This document shows, in pieces, positions 42,692 through 51,036 of a stretch of DNA of 51,036 bases. The stretch lies in assembly GCA_964639955.1 (NCBI GenBank), contig CAZXGJ010000019.1, forward strand, positions 1-51,036. Direction: 5' to 3'. The position numbers were made by a program, and so were the translations under genes. How positions within the stretch are numbered: position 1 is the first letter of the stretch; every line of letters starts with the position of its first letter. The DNA comes from IGN2 sp964639955. GTDB taxonomy: Bacteria; Bacteroidota; Ignavibacteria; Ignavibacteriales; Ignavibacteriaceae. A model generated the notes under the pieces. That model searched no databases. It had not been told where the DNA came from and worked only from the letters and a program-made list of their open reading frames with translations.

Positions 42692-45082
42692 TCACTTTCT
42701 TCGTCGGGGATTCCAAACCGGTTCTTTAGTTTTGTGCACTGTAACTTCCTCAATCTTTTTCTCTTCTTGAGCTAATTGATCTTCATTTCCATCCTCAATT
42801 GCTACTTCTATAGTATCTTCTGCAGATACTACATCTTCAGATACAAGAAGAGAATCGGCTCCGAGCGAATCCACGGTAACAACAGCATTAATAGAATCCT
42901 GCAAAGCAAGTTCACGTTTTCTAAGATCCTGTTTATAAACAGTAATTTTTTGTGCAACTGTACTAACATAAACAGAAGACGGATAGCGCGTTATAAGCGT
43001 ATCGTAGTACGCTACTGAGCGCACCGGGTCGTGAATTCCATTCTCATAAATCCATCCGCAGGTGTAGAGGGCTTTCGGTGCAAATGCTGATTCAGGATAC
43101 TTTTCGTAAATTGTAAAAAATGCATCAGCTGCTTCTGAGTAAAGGCCTGAAAGCAATAGATTTTCTGCTTCCGAATATTCAATCTTCGCCGGGTCATACT
43201 TAAGATCAATAAAAGGTTTATTTAATTTGTCAGCCGCAGCATTAACGATACTTTCGTTTTTATAATTATCATAAATAATATTGAACAGGCTGTCGGCTCT
43301 TCTTTTATCATTAATAGTAAGATAATAACTGCCGATGGCATATAAAGTAGTAGCATAGTACGGAGTAGCAGGGTAATTTTTTATTGAGTTATCGTAATAC
43401 CAATAAGCTGAGTCAGCCAGATTCAGCTCTGAAAGAAACAAATTGCCCAGATCGAGCTGATTTTTAGCAAGCAGTGTATTTAATGAATCTTTAGAAACCG
43501 AAGGGCGTCTCGGCGGATTATTTTTAAATTTTAATGTATCCGGCAGCTGGGCTGTAAGCTGGCTTGCGAGTAGTGCGTTTTGTCGTTTTTGTTCTTCCAG
43601 CTTTCGCATTGCTTCAGGGTCGAAAGTTTTATTTGTGAACATACTGTCGAACTGTAAAGCCATAAGGGAATCGAATCTTTCGGGTTGTCTTATCCTGGCA
43701 AATACTGAATCTCTCGTCAAAAGACCTGTAGAATCCCTAACCACCAGGGTGTCAGCCACTTTTAATGAATCGCGAAAATACCCGGTTGTATCTGAAACAT
43801 TAAGCAGAGAATCCAATCCGCCCCAAATTTCTTGCAGTTCTTTTACGTTAGCAATTTCTTTTGCTATGGCAAGAGAATCTTCAACATAAGCAATAGAATC
43901 CTGAATGAATTTATCAGGATTGTTCAAATAATATAAATGTTTATTGTACTTATTTATATCACTGCGCAAAGAAGTATATCTTGTAAATATCCTGTCTTTA
44001 TCCTTAACCATAGGAAGATAATTCGGCGGGAGTGTAGATGTTACAGCTTTTTTATAGTAGATAGCTGCACTGTCAAGTTGTTTTAATCCCACTTCATAAA
44101 TTGAAGCAAGTTCAAACCTGGCGGCACCTGAGAAGGGAGTATTTTTATAAGAAGTATCTACTTCTACAAGCTGGTCGATTGCTTCTTGGTAATTACCCAG
44201 TGTATAAAGGGTCTTTCCTATTTCAAGGTCAATATCGGCGAATTTTTCTTCAAATTTATCTTCGCCACGCATATCTTCAAAAATGACCAGTGCTGATTCA
44301 CCCTTTCCGACTTCTCTCAAAGCTTTACCAAGCTTCAGTTTCGTATTTACCTCCAGCTCGAAATCGGGCGAATATTCGAATACATTCTGGTATGCTTTAA
44401 TGGCAGCTTCAGTATCATCAATCTCAGAACTAAGGTTACCGACTTCATACCAGATTTCAGCTTTTATATCATCGTTGGAGGATATGTTAAGAAACTCATT
44501 TGCAGTATTAATCGCGCCGGCGTAATCTTCAAGTGTTTTACGGTATACAATCTCTTCTATATAGGATTCTTCAAAAATTTTTTCTTCATCTTCTTCAATT
44601 GCTTTTGTTCTGATCTGCGATAAGGTAGCAAGCCCCTCTGCATAATTTTTTAAACGCATCCGGCACTTACCAACCCACAATTGTGCTTCAAGATTATAAC
44701 TGCTTTCGGGCAGAGTTGAAAGCAGCTCTTCAAATTTTCTTTGTGCTTTCTGGTAATTTTTCTGGTAATAAAAGCTTTTACCAAGCATCATTAATGCATC
44801 ATCCACATAAGAGCTGCTTGCATTAAACTGGAGAATGTTGGAACATTTCTCAATTACTTTTACAAGGTCGGAATTAACATTACCCGGTACCGCGGGCGGT
44901 TCTGTTGAAAACAATTCCTGCTTCTGGCTGAGTATTTGTTCCTCAGCTTTTTCATACAATTCTGAGGTGTTATAATAGAGATTAAAGTAAGTGGTAAAAT
45001 TATCCCACATCCCGCAGCCGGGGATTAAAAAAAGCAAAGCAAGTAATGAAATACGTTTAAACTTAATAATTAAAGAGACCAT
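42692..45082 (-). CDS. Large TPR lipoprotein resembling SprE/PorW
   Basis: This 796-residue protein has a membrane-anchoring signal ending in LIPGC (Cys23), so it is probably an outer-membrane or periplasmic lipoprotein. The mature protein begins 'GMWDNFTTYFNLYYNTSELYEKAEEQ', which recalls the 'YN.YFN..E.Y' opening of SprE/PorW of the type IX secretion and gliding systems. At least two blocks of tetratricopeptide repeats follow (about residues 85-350 and 540-750). A Ser/Asp/Thr-rich, disordered linker around 385-520 separates them. The C-terminus is acidic and then basic ('PVWNPRRRK'). PorW-family proteins help anchor the secretion apparatus at the outer membrane. The identity is inferred from layout and the N-terminal motif. 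No other type IX genes are in the window. Confidence 0.7.
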   Translation of the reverse strand: MVSLIIKFKRISLLALLFLIPGCGMWDNFTTYFNLYYNTSELYEKAEEQILSQKQELFSTEPPAVPGNVNSDLVKVIEKCSNILQFNASSSYVDDALMMLGKSFYYQKNYQKAQRKFEELLSTLPESSYNLEAQLWVGKCRMRLKNYAEGLATLSQIRTKAIEEDEEKIFEESYIEEIVYRKTLEDYAGAINTANEFLNISSNDDIKAEIWYEVGNLSSEIDDTEAAIKAYQNVFEYSPDFELEVNTKLKLGKALREVGKGESALVIFEDMRGEDKFEEKFADIDLEIGKTLYTLGNYQEAIDQLVEVDTSYKNTPFSGAARFELASIYEVGLKQLDSAAIYYKKAVTSTLPPNYLPMVKDKDRIFTRYTSLRSDINKYNKHLYYLNNPDKFIQDSIAYVEDSLAIAKEIANVKELQEIWGGLDSLLNVSDTTGYFRDSLKVADTLVVRDSTGLLTRDSVFARIRQPERFDSLMALQFDSMFTNKTFDPEAMRKLEEQKRQNALLASQLTAQLPDTLKFKNNPPRRPSVSKDSLNTLLAKNQLDLGNLFLSELNLADSAYWYYDNSIKNYPATPYYATTLYAIGSYYLTINDKRRADSLFNIIYDNYKNESIVNAAADKLNKPFIDLKYDPAKIEYSEAENLLLSGLYSEAADAFFTIYEKYPESAFAPKALYTCGWIYENGIHDPVRSVAYYDTLITRYPSSVYVSTVAQKITVYKQDLRKRELALQDSINAVVTVDSLGADSLLVSEDVVSAEDTIEVAIEDGNEDQLAQEEKKIEEVTVHKTKEPVWNPRRRK

Positions 45083-45130
45083 CGGAAGCGAAAGTATTAA
45101 AGAATCAATAAATCAAAAAGGCAAAATATT

Positions 45131-45469
45131 CTACAAAGCATCTTTGCCCGATTCATCAGTACGGATCCGGACTGCATCCTCTACATTGTAAATAAAAATT
45201 TTGCCATCCCCGATCTGCCCTGTTTTTGCCGTTCTGAGTATTGCCTCAACAATCTTTTCAGCTATTGAATCTTCAACAACAACTTCGATTTTTATTTTGG
45301 GAACAAATTCTATCCTGTATTCACTGCCGCGGTAAGTTTCAGTGTGGCCTTTCTGCCTTCCATAACCACGAACTTCTGAAATTGTAAGCCCGCGCACCCC
45401 TTCTTCAATCAGGGCCTCTTTAACATCTTCTAACTTAAATGGGCGGATTATTGCTTCTATTTTTTTCAT
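45131..45469 (-). CDS. glnB: Nitrogen regulatory protein P-II
   Basis: This 112-residue PII protein is complete. The T-loop reads 'HTETYRGSEYRIEFVPK' with the uridylylation tyrosine at Y51. The B loop 'AKTGQIGDGKIFIYNVEDA' and the C-terminal 'VRIRTDESG' are standard. PII proteins sense ATP/ADP and 2-oxoglutarate and control ammonium transporters, glutamine synthetase and carbon metabolism. No amtB or glnA gene is adjacent, so GlnB and GlnK cannot be distinguished. It ends 48 bp before the TPR lipoprotein gene starts and has an AGGGA ribosome site. Confidence 0.95.
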   Translation of the reverse strand: MKKIEAIIRPFKLEDVKEALIEEGVRGLTISEVRGYGRQKGHTETYRGSEYRIEFVPKIKIEVVVEDSIAEKIVEAILRTAKTGQIGDGKIFIYNVEDAVRIRTDESGKDAL

Positions 45470-45653
45470 TTTCCCTCTTAATAATTGAATTATCCCACTA
45501 AACAGGGTTTAAGACAGAAATAAAAGTCAAATAAAACATACACAGAGAAGATTTGAAATGCAATCTTACAAATATTGAGTTGATTCTATTTCAGTAAATT
45601 TATTGCCGCCAATTTAAAATTAAATTCCTGATTAGCATAGACAAATATGAAAA

Positions 45654-45684
45654 TAAAAAAAGCGTATCAACTTCGATACGCTTT
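45654..45684 (-). terminator. Rho-independent terminator after clpC
   Basis: On the minus strand AAAGCGTATC pairs with GATACGCTTT across a six-base loop, followed by TTTTTT. It lies about 20 bp past the clpC stop codon and closes that gene. The stem is long and A/T-edged, so it may also work in reverse. Confidence 0.85.
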
Positions 45685-45706
45685 CAAAAAAATATTCCTG
45701 TGCAGG

Positions 45707-48217
45707 TTACACGCCTTCTACCTGCCCGGGTGTTTTAGTTTCCTCACCGGAGTCCGATACTTCGGCAGCCTCATCGTAAAATACGAGGTCATCGGCACCT
45801 TCTACATGCTTTGCTACAATTCTTGTTCCTTCCTTAAACGATCCCCTTAATATTTCTTCTGCAAGAGGATCTTCCACGTATCTTTGAATCGCTCTTCGGA
45901 GCGGTCTCGCACCAAACTTTTCGTCGTAGCCTCTATTAACTAAAAACTCTTTTGCGCTTTTATCAAGCAGGAGGTCCATTTTATTATCTTCAAGATTTTT
46001 GTAGAGGTCTTTAATCTCTATGCCGATAATCTGCATAATATCTTCCTTATCCAGCTTTCTGAATACAATCGTATCATCAATCCGGTTCAGGAATTCGGGA
46101 TTAAATAATTTTTTCATTGCATCTTCAACAGTATCCTTCATCTTTTCGTAGGAATCTTTTTTCTGCTCATCGCCAAATCCGAATGTTGCGATATTTTTAA
46201 TATCCCTTGTTCCAATATTCGAGGTCATAATAATAATCGTATTCCTGAAGTCAACTTTCCTGCCGAGACTGTCCGTAAGAGTTCCGTCGTCAAGTACCTG
46301 CAAAAGAATACTGAATATATCCGGATGAGCTTTTTCAATCTCGTCGAACAGAACAACCGAGTAAGGTTTTCTCCTTACTTTTTCTGTAAGCTGCCCACCC
46401 TCTTCATAACCAACATAACCGGGGGGTGCACCAACCAATCTCGAGACAGAGAATTTTTCCATATACTCGCTCATATCAATTCTTACAAGTGCATCTTCAG
46501 AGTCGAATAGGTAACGAGCAAGAGCTTTGCAAAGTTCAGTTTTTCCGACACCTGTTGGTCCGAGAAAAATGAAGCTTCCTATTGGTCTGTTCGGATTTTT
46601 TAATCCTGCCCTGGTTCTTCTTATGGCCTTGGTAAGTTTAGAAATTGCTTCATCCTGCCCTACGATATGCTCTTTAAGTGAACCTTCCATTTTAAGCAGC
46701 TTTTCAGATTCGGTTTGTGCAATACGATTAACCGGTATCCCGGTCATCATAGCAACAACAGTTGCAATATCATCTTCGGTAACATCGTGCACAATATCTT
46801 TTGTTTTAGCATCCCATTCCCTTTTAACCAATTCAAGGTCTGCCTGGAGGTTTCTCTCTTTATCCCTTAATCTTGCAGCTTCTTCGTAATCCTGCCTTTT
46901 AACTACTGCAGCCTTTTCACGTCTTACCTGTTCAATTTCTTCCTCGAGGTCAAGAATTTCCTGGGGAACCTCGAAGTTACCCATGTGTACTCTTGAGCCG
47001 GCTTCATCCAGAACATCAATCGCCTTATCGGGAAGATGCCTGTCGGTTATATACCTGTTGCTAAGTTTAACAGCAGAATCTACAGCATCATCTGAGTATT
47101 TTACATGATGATGCTCTTCGTATTTGAATTTAATTTTTTCCAGAATCTGTTTTGTTTCCTCATAGTTTGGAGGATCAACCATAACTTTCTGAAATCTTCT
47201 GTCGAGTGCACCATCGGTTTCAATGTATTTGCGGTATTCATCAAGAGTGGTTGCACCGATGCACTGAATATCTCCACGCGAAAGTGCAGGTTTAAACATA
47301 TTAGAAGCATCCAGCGAACCGGAAGCGCCTCCGGCGCCAACAATAGTATGTAATTCGTCTATAAAAAGAATTACATCTTTTGCTTTTTCAAGTTCATTCA
47401 TCAATGCTTTCATTCTTTCTTCAAACTGACCACGGTATTTTGTACCGGCAACCAGCCCGGCAAGGTCTAAAGTAACAACACGTTTTTCCTGCAAGATTCT
47501 CGGCACTTTCTTTTGAACAATTCTCAAAGCCAAACCTTCTGCAATCGCTGTTTTCCCTACACCAGGTTCACCTATTAAAACCGGGTTGTTCTTTTTTCTT
47601 CTGCTTAATATCTGAGCAACTCTTTCAATTTCTTTTTCTCTGCCTACAACAGGATCCAATTTATCTTCAATTGCCAGACGGGTTAAATCCCTACCGAAAT
47701 TATCCAGCACGGGTGTTTTTGTTTTTTCTAACTTTCTATCAGGTGCTGAGGTTTTAGTTCCTCCGCTGTCTTTAGATGATTTACTGCTCAACAGCGAATT
47801 TAATTCTGAACGGGCAGTATCATAAGTAACATTAAACTGATGCAGAATTTGGGTAGCAATATTATCTTCATCTCTGAGCAGGGATAATAGTAAGTGTTCG
47901 GTGCCGATAACTTCGGCTTTGTAAATTTTGGATTCAATTTGTGTAATTTTTAAAACTTTTTCCGCCTGCTTGGTTAAGGGAATATTACCGATGGTGAGCG
48001 TACCGCCTGAAGTGCGGACAGTATCCTCAATTGCTTTTTTAAGCTTCATCAGGTCGCAATCAAGATTTCTGAGAATCCTTACAGCAACACCCTGTCCTTC
48101 ACGAATGATCCCAAGTAAAAGATGTTCAGTTCCGATATAATCGTGTCCTAAGCGCAATGCCTCCTCCCGGCTTAGCCTGATTACATCCTGTAGTCTATCC
48201 GAAAAATTTCCGTCCAT
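45707..48217 (-). CDS. clpC: ATP-dependent Clp protease ATP-binding subunit ClpC
   Basis: This 836-residue AAA+ unfoldase is complete. The N-terminal Clp repeats lie at about residues 5-145 ('LGHDYIGTEHLLLGIIREG' and a second 'AEVIGTEHLLLSLLRDE'). The first ATPase domain has GEPGVGKT (about 219) and 'LFIDELHTIVGAG'. A UVR-type segment at about 420-440 ('AAVVKRQDYEEAARLRDKE') identifies ClpC as opposed to ClpA or ClpB. The second ATPase domain has GPTGVGKT (about 552) and 'VVLFDEIEKAHPD'. The acidic tail 'DSGEETKTPGQ' is likely flexible. ClpC feeds substrates to ClpP. It is monocistronic with a terminator. A GAGGA ribosome site stands before the ATG. Confidence 0.97.
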   Translation of the reverse strand: MDGNFSDRLQDVIRLSREEALRLGHDYIGTEHLLLGIIREGQGVAVRILRNLDCDLMKLKKAIEDTVRTSGGTLTIGNIPLTKQAEKVLKITQIESKIYKAEVIGTEHLLLSLLRDEDNIATQILHQFNVTYDTARSELNSLLSSKSSKDSGGTKTSAPDRKLEKTKTPVLDNFGRDLTRLAIEDKLDPVVGREKEIERVAQILSRRKKNNPVLIGEPGVGKTAIAEGLALRIVQKKVPRILQEKRVVTLDLAGLVAGTKYRGQFEERMKALMNELEKAKDVILFIDELHTIVGAGGASGSLDASNMFKPALSRGDIQCIGATTLDEYRKYIETDGALDRRFQKVMVDPPNYEETKQILEKIKFKYEEHHHVKYSDDAVDSAVKLSNRYITDRHLPDKAIDVLDEAGSRVHMGNFEVPQEILDLEEEIEQVRREKAAVVKRQDYEEAARLRDKERNLQADLELVKREWDAKTKDIVHDVTEDDIATVVAMMTGIPVNRIAQTESEKLLKMEGSLKEHIVGQDEAISKLTKAIRRTRAGLKNPNRPIGSFIFLGPTGVGKTELCKALARYLFDSEDALVRIDMSEYMEKFSVSRLVGAPPGYVGYEEGGQLTEKVRRKPYSVVLFDEIEKAHPDIFSILLQVLDDGTLTDSLGRKVDFRNTIIIMTSNIGTRDIKNIATFGFGDEQKKDSYEKMKDTVEDAMKKLFNPEFLNRIDDTIVFRKLDKEDIMQIIGIEIKDLYKNLEDNKMDLLLDKSAKEFLVNRGYDEKFGARPLRRAIQRYVEDPLAEEILRGSFKEGTRIVAKHVEGADDLVFYDEAAEVSDSGEETKTPGQVEGV

Positions 48218-48645
48218 TTATTTTCCTCAGATTCGTTTTATTATTAAAACAGATAATTCTTCCAAAAGTTCATCTAATATAAACATATAAATGCTGAATA
48301 TTTCAAGTGAAATATTATTTCAAGGTTAATATTATCCTTGATTTCGTTCAATTTCAACAGATTCTTTTTGCCTCAACTTTTTGGAAGACAAAAAACATAC
48401 CACGCAGCTAACGCAATAACCTCATCTTTTGATAATAATAATATGCCCCGAAATTTTAGATGCCCAAAGTAAACGGCATTCTTTCTCTATAGAAGACATT
48501 ATGCCATGTTTAACTGCGATGTTATCATAGATAATGACAGGAAGACAATTATAATTTATACTGAAATCATCAGTAACGAATTTTGTTTCAGAATAAATTA
48601 TATTAGCATCAATTTTCATCAATAATATTACAAACAGGAGAAAAA
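48218..48645. other. Divergent clpC/floA intergenic region
   Basis: This 428-bp region is AT-rich. It contains the hairpin TCAAGG/CCTTGA at 48320-48341 and a minus-strand open frame of about 65 codons (48422-48619) that has no ribosome site or recognisable motif; I do not call it a gene. AGGAG at 48636-48640 is the floA ribosome site, five bases before its ATG. Confidence 0.5.
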
Positions 48646-49632
48646 ATGGAAGCCTTAACCGGATTGTCTTATATAATAATTATTGTAATAATCCTATTCT
48701 TAATCCTCATTCTTTATTTTGTGCCTGTAAGATTGTACATCGCTGCAATATCTTCTGGTGTAAGAATAAGAATTTTTAGGGATCTGATTGGAATGCGGTT
48801 GCGGAGAGTTCCGCCAAGTATTATTGTAGACAGCATGATCAATGCTACAAAAGCCGGGTTAACAATGCAGATGGGAATGCTCGAAGCACATTATCTTGCC
48901 GGAGGAAATGTAAAGAAAGTTGTAGCAGCATTAATTTCTGCTGATAAAGCAAATATTAATCTGCCTTTCGAAAGAGCCGCTGCTATAGACCTGGCTGGAA
49001 GAGATGTTTTCGAAGCAGTTAAAATGTCCGTTCTTCCTAAAGTAATTGAAACACCGCTTGTCGCTGCAGTTGCAAAGGATGGAATCCAACTGAAGGCGAT
49101 CGCAAGAGTAACGGTAAGAGCAAACATTGACAGGTTAGTTGGTGGTGCCGGTGAAGCAACAGTTCTTGCGAGAGTTGGAGAAGGAATTGTCTCAACCATC
49201 GGCTCGAGCAATTCACACAAAGAAGTGCTCGAAAATCCTGATAGAATTTCCAAAAGCGTACTGGCAAAAGGATTAGACTCAGGCACTGCTTTTGAGATAT
49301 TATCAATTGATATTGCTGATGTTGACATCGGGCAGAATATCGGTGCAATGCTGCAGACTGATCAGGCAGAAGCCGATTTAAAAGTTGCAAGAGCAAAAGC
49401 CGAAGAAAGAAGAGCCGCCGCAGTTGCAAGCGAGCAGGAAAATATAGCAGAAGTTGCAAAACAAAGAGCACGGGTAGTTGAAGCTGAAGCAGAAGTACCA
49501 AGAGCTATAGCCGAAGCATTCAGAACAGGAAAACTTGGAGTTATGGATTACTACCATTTGAAGAATATTCAGGCAGATACAGAGATGCGTGATGCTATAG
49601 CAAAACCACAGGAACCAAAGAAGCAAAGCTGA
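48646..49632 (+). CDS. floA: Flotillin-like protein FloA
   Basis: This 328-residue protein is complete for the FloA (UPF0365) family. It has one N-terminal membrane helix (about residues 6-27), a SPFH/PHB-type domain (roughly 30-215), then a coiled-coil region 'LKVARAKAEERRAAAVASEQ'. The C-terminal part is 'GVMDYYHLKNIQADTEMRD'. FloA assembles membrane microdomains and influences protein secretion and membrane fluidity. A strong AGGAG site lies five bases before the ATG. The stop codon overlaps the start of the next gene by one base, so the next protein is probably made with FloA. Confidence 0.93.
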   Translation: MEALTGLSYIIIIVIILFLILILYFVPVRLYIAAISSGVRIRIFRDLIGMRLRRVPPSIIVDSMINATKAGLTMQMGMLEAHYLAGGNVKKVVAALISADKANINLPFERAAAIDLAGRDVFEAVKMSVLPKVIETPLVAAVAKDGIQLKAIARVTVRANIDRLVGGAGEATVLARVGEGIVSTIGSSNSHKEVLENPDRISKSVLAKGLDSGTAFEILSIDIADVDIGQNIGAMLQTDQAEADLKVARAKAEERRAAAVASEQENIAEVAKQRARVVEAEAEVPRAIAEAFRTGKLGVMDYYHLKNIQADTEMRDAIAKPQEPKKQS

Positions 49633-50189
49633 TGGATAATGTATTTGAAATACTAATCTACCTGATAATTATTATCAGCTTTCTAAGCAGCATATTCAAA
49701 AAGAAGAAGCAGCAACAACAGAAACCTCCTGTTCGGCAGCCTCAGCAAGAGGAACACTATCAGAATGAAGCTTCAGTTCCTCAAACTCAATCAAAGGAGG
49801 AATACGACATATTAAAAGAACTTGAGGATTTCTTTAAAGTGGGTAATGAGCAAACGGAAAGAAGAGTTCCATCATCTCCACAGCAAACTGAATCTTTACC
49901 TTCGGCAGAAGAGCATACAAAAAGTGAAGACTGGAAAACACCAACAGTATCAGAGCATTATGTTGATCAATGGGAACGTAAAAAGACGGAAGTGAAGAAA
50001 ATAATTTCAAGTGTTGACGCTAGTATAGAAAAAAAGGCAGCATTGTTTGAAGAATCCCTGGATAGGAAAGAATCTGTTTACAGCAGTATTGCATTGTCAG
50101 TGAAATCGAAAATGAAAAATCCTTCAACGCTAAAAGAATATATAATTTTCTCAGAAATATTGGGTAAACCAAAAGCGCTTCGCAGATGA
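49632..50189 (+). CDS. Membrane-anchored protein of unknown function linked to floA
   Basis: This 185-residue protein is not one I recognise. It has a single N-terminal membrane helix (residues about 4-21) followed at once by a basic KKKKQQQQK stretch. Residues about 30-110 are rich in Gln, Glu, Ser and Pro and look disordered. The C-terminal 70 residues are helical and charged, ending 'TLKEYIIFSEILGKPKALRR'. The final part is the best conserved-looking piece and could be a protein-binding helix. It is translationally coupled to floA (1-bp overlap) and to the helicase gene downstream (4-bp ATGA overlap). An adaptor between flotillin domains and other proteins is possible but is only inference. 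Confidence 0.7.
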   Translation: MDNVFEILIYLIIIISFLSSIFKKKKQQQQKPPVRQPQQEEHYQNEASVPQTQSKEEYDILKELEDFFKVGNEQTERRVPSSPQQTESLPSAEEHTKSEDWKTPTVSEHYVDQWERKKTEVKKIISSVDASIEKKAALFEESLDRKESVYSSIALSVKSKMKNPSTLKEYIIFSEILGKPKALRR

Positions 50190-51036
50190 ATCAAAAGAAA
50201 TATATACTCACACGAGTTGGTAAAGCGGGATTCGAAAAAAAAGTTGACGAATCCCGTTTTGCTATAAATTATCAGCAGGAATTGAATCCATCACAATATG
50301 AAGCCGTGTCAGCGGTCAAGGGTGCTTATTTAATTATTGCTGGAGCCGGAACCGGTAAAACAAGAACTCTGGTTTATCGGGTTGCAAGATTGATCGAACT
50401 CGGTCATGACCCGAATTCAATTTTGCTTCTTACTTTTACCCGAAAAGCTGCAAATGAAATGATGAAGCGTGCCTCTGTTTTACTTGATGATCGCTGTTCA
50501 AAAATCCGCGGAGGTACTTTTCACTCTTTTGCAAATGTTACTTTAAGAAAATATTCAAAAGCAGCAGGACTGGATTCGAACTTTACAATTCTTGACCAGG
50601 GAGATAGTGAAGATATAATCAATCTCATCCGTTCGCAGGAAGGATTAGTAAGCAAGGAGAGAAGATTTCCGAAGAAAGAAACTCTGAATAAAATTTTTAG
50701 TCTTTCTGCAAACACGGAGCGACCTGTCCAGTCAATAATTGAAGAAGAATATCCTCATTTCCTTCCTGAGCTAGATGAGATATTGAAGATTCAGAGAATA
50801 TATACCGAATACAAGAAAAGAAATAATCTTCTGGATTATGATGATCTGTTGATTTATTTACGGGATTTTCTGAATAGCGGAAATGCTGCTTCGAAGAATC
50901 TTCTTTCAACAATTAATTTCGTAATGGTGGATGAATACCAGGATACAAATAAACTTCAGGCGGATATCGTAAAAGGATTGGTTCAGCACAATGGCAACGT
51001 GATGGTAGTAGGTGATGATGCTCAGTCAATTTATTC
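50186..51036 (+). CDS. UvrD/Rep-type ATP-dependent DNA helicase (partial, runs off the window)
   Basis: Only the first 283 codons are present; the frame is open at the right edge. Superfamily 1 motifs are clear: the Q-motif region 'LNPSQYEAV', Walker A GAGTGKT (about residue 55-61), motif Ia 'LLLTFTRKAANEM', 'GGTFHSFA' and Walker B 'VMVDEYQDTN'. The N-terminal 30 residues before the Q motif are extra compared with UvrD. Family members unwind DNA 3'-5' in repair and replication restart. It starts at an ATG that overlaps the previous stop (ATGA). UvrD, Rep and PcrA cannot be separated without the C-terminal half. Confidence 0.92.
   Translation, partial: MNQKKYILTRVGKAGFEKKVDESRFAINYQQELNPSQYEAVSAVKGAYLIIAGAGTGKTRTLVYRVARLIELGHDPNSILLLTFTRKAANEMMKRASVLLDDRCSKIRGGTFHSFANVTLRKYSKAAGLDSNFTILDQGDSEDIINLIRSQEGLVSKERRFPKKETLNKIFSLSANTERPVQSIIEEEYPHFLPELDEILKIQRIYTEYKKRNNLLDYDDLLIYLRDFLNSGNAASKNLLSTINFVMVDEYQDTNKLQADIVKGLVQHNGNVMVVGDDAQSIY

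Noticed and set aside
48422..48622. Minus-strand open frame of about 66 codons between clpC and floA
   Set aside because: No ribosome site, no recognisable motif and an AT-rich context; kept only as a note in the intergenic entry.

Overview
This window is ordinary chromosomal DNA from an AT-rich, didermic (Gram-negative type) bacterium. It looks most like the Ignavibacteriota/Chlorobi side of the Bacteroidota (FCB) group. The signs are a TonB-dependent receptor with an N-terminal carboxypeptidase-like domain, a lipoprotein resembling the type IX secretion protein SprE/PorW, a Chlorobium-like two-cluster ferredoxin, weak or missing Shine-Dalgarno sequences, several TTG/GTG starts, and a Bacteroidota-type promoter (TTG-N20-TAnnTTTG) in front of rlmN. 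The assignment is inference from gene content; there is no rRNA or other taxonomic marker. No tRNA, rRNA, IS element, prophage or CRISPR array was found.

Layout. 0.1-2.6 kb: copper chaperone and copper ATPase. 2.7-8.4 kb (minus): bacterioferritin, an IMPDH/GMP reductase-family enzyme, oligoendopeptidase F, a small lipoprotein and an SLC13-type transporter. 8.6-11 kb (plus): M23 peptidase and signal peptidase I. 11.2-14.1 kb (minus): TonB-dependent receptor with its own terminator. 14.4-17.1 kb (plus): an M16 peptidase pair (one catalytic, one lacking the zinc motif). 17.1-21.4 kb (minus): tight six-gene operon truA-fabG-DUF2231-barrel protein-crotonase-degenerate polysaccharide deacetylase-like protein. 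21.6-26.2 kb (plus): a 1510-residue soluble hybrid histidine kinase with eight evenly spaced PAS domains. 26.1-30.1 kb (minus): M64 peptidase, SpoIIE-type phosphatase, aldehyde dehydrogenase. 30.2-33.8 kb (minus): ferredoxin, then MBL hydrolase-Rieske protein-QueG-pterin dehydratase-PyrE. 34.2-40.1 kb (minus): acyl-CoA dehydrogenase, a secreted YidD-like protein, two related membrane proteins, a flavin-reductase-like protein and an M28 peptidase gene broken by one in-frame stop. 40.3-41.9 kb (plus): rlmN and a TrmH-family methyltransferase. 42-48.2 kb (minus): AlbA_2 regulator, SprE/PorW-like TPR lipoprotein, PII protein, ClpC. 48.6 kb to the end (plus): floA, a membrane-anchored partner gene, and the start of a UvrD/Rep helicase that runs off the window.

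Themes. Much of the window concerns the cell envelope and protein turnover: seven peptidase-family proteins (PepF, M23, the M16 pair, M64, M28 and signal peptidase I) plus ClpC, together with lipoproteins, a TonB receptor and flotillin. The rest is general metabolism (beta-oxidation type enzymes, nucleotide and pterin metabolism, Fe-S proteins), RNA modification (truA, queG, rlmN, trmH) and signalling. The most unusual points are the nonsense codon splitting an otherwise complete secreted M28 peptidase, the secreted YidD-like protein with two 'PGxGxxYxGE' membrane proteins in overlapping frames, a possible leaderless promoter at rlmN (with a weaker echo at truA), and a NodB-fold relative that seems to have lost its catalytic residues.
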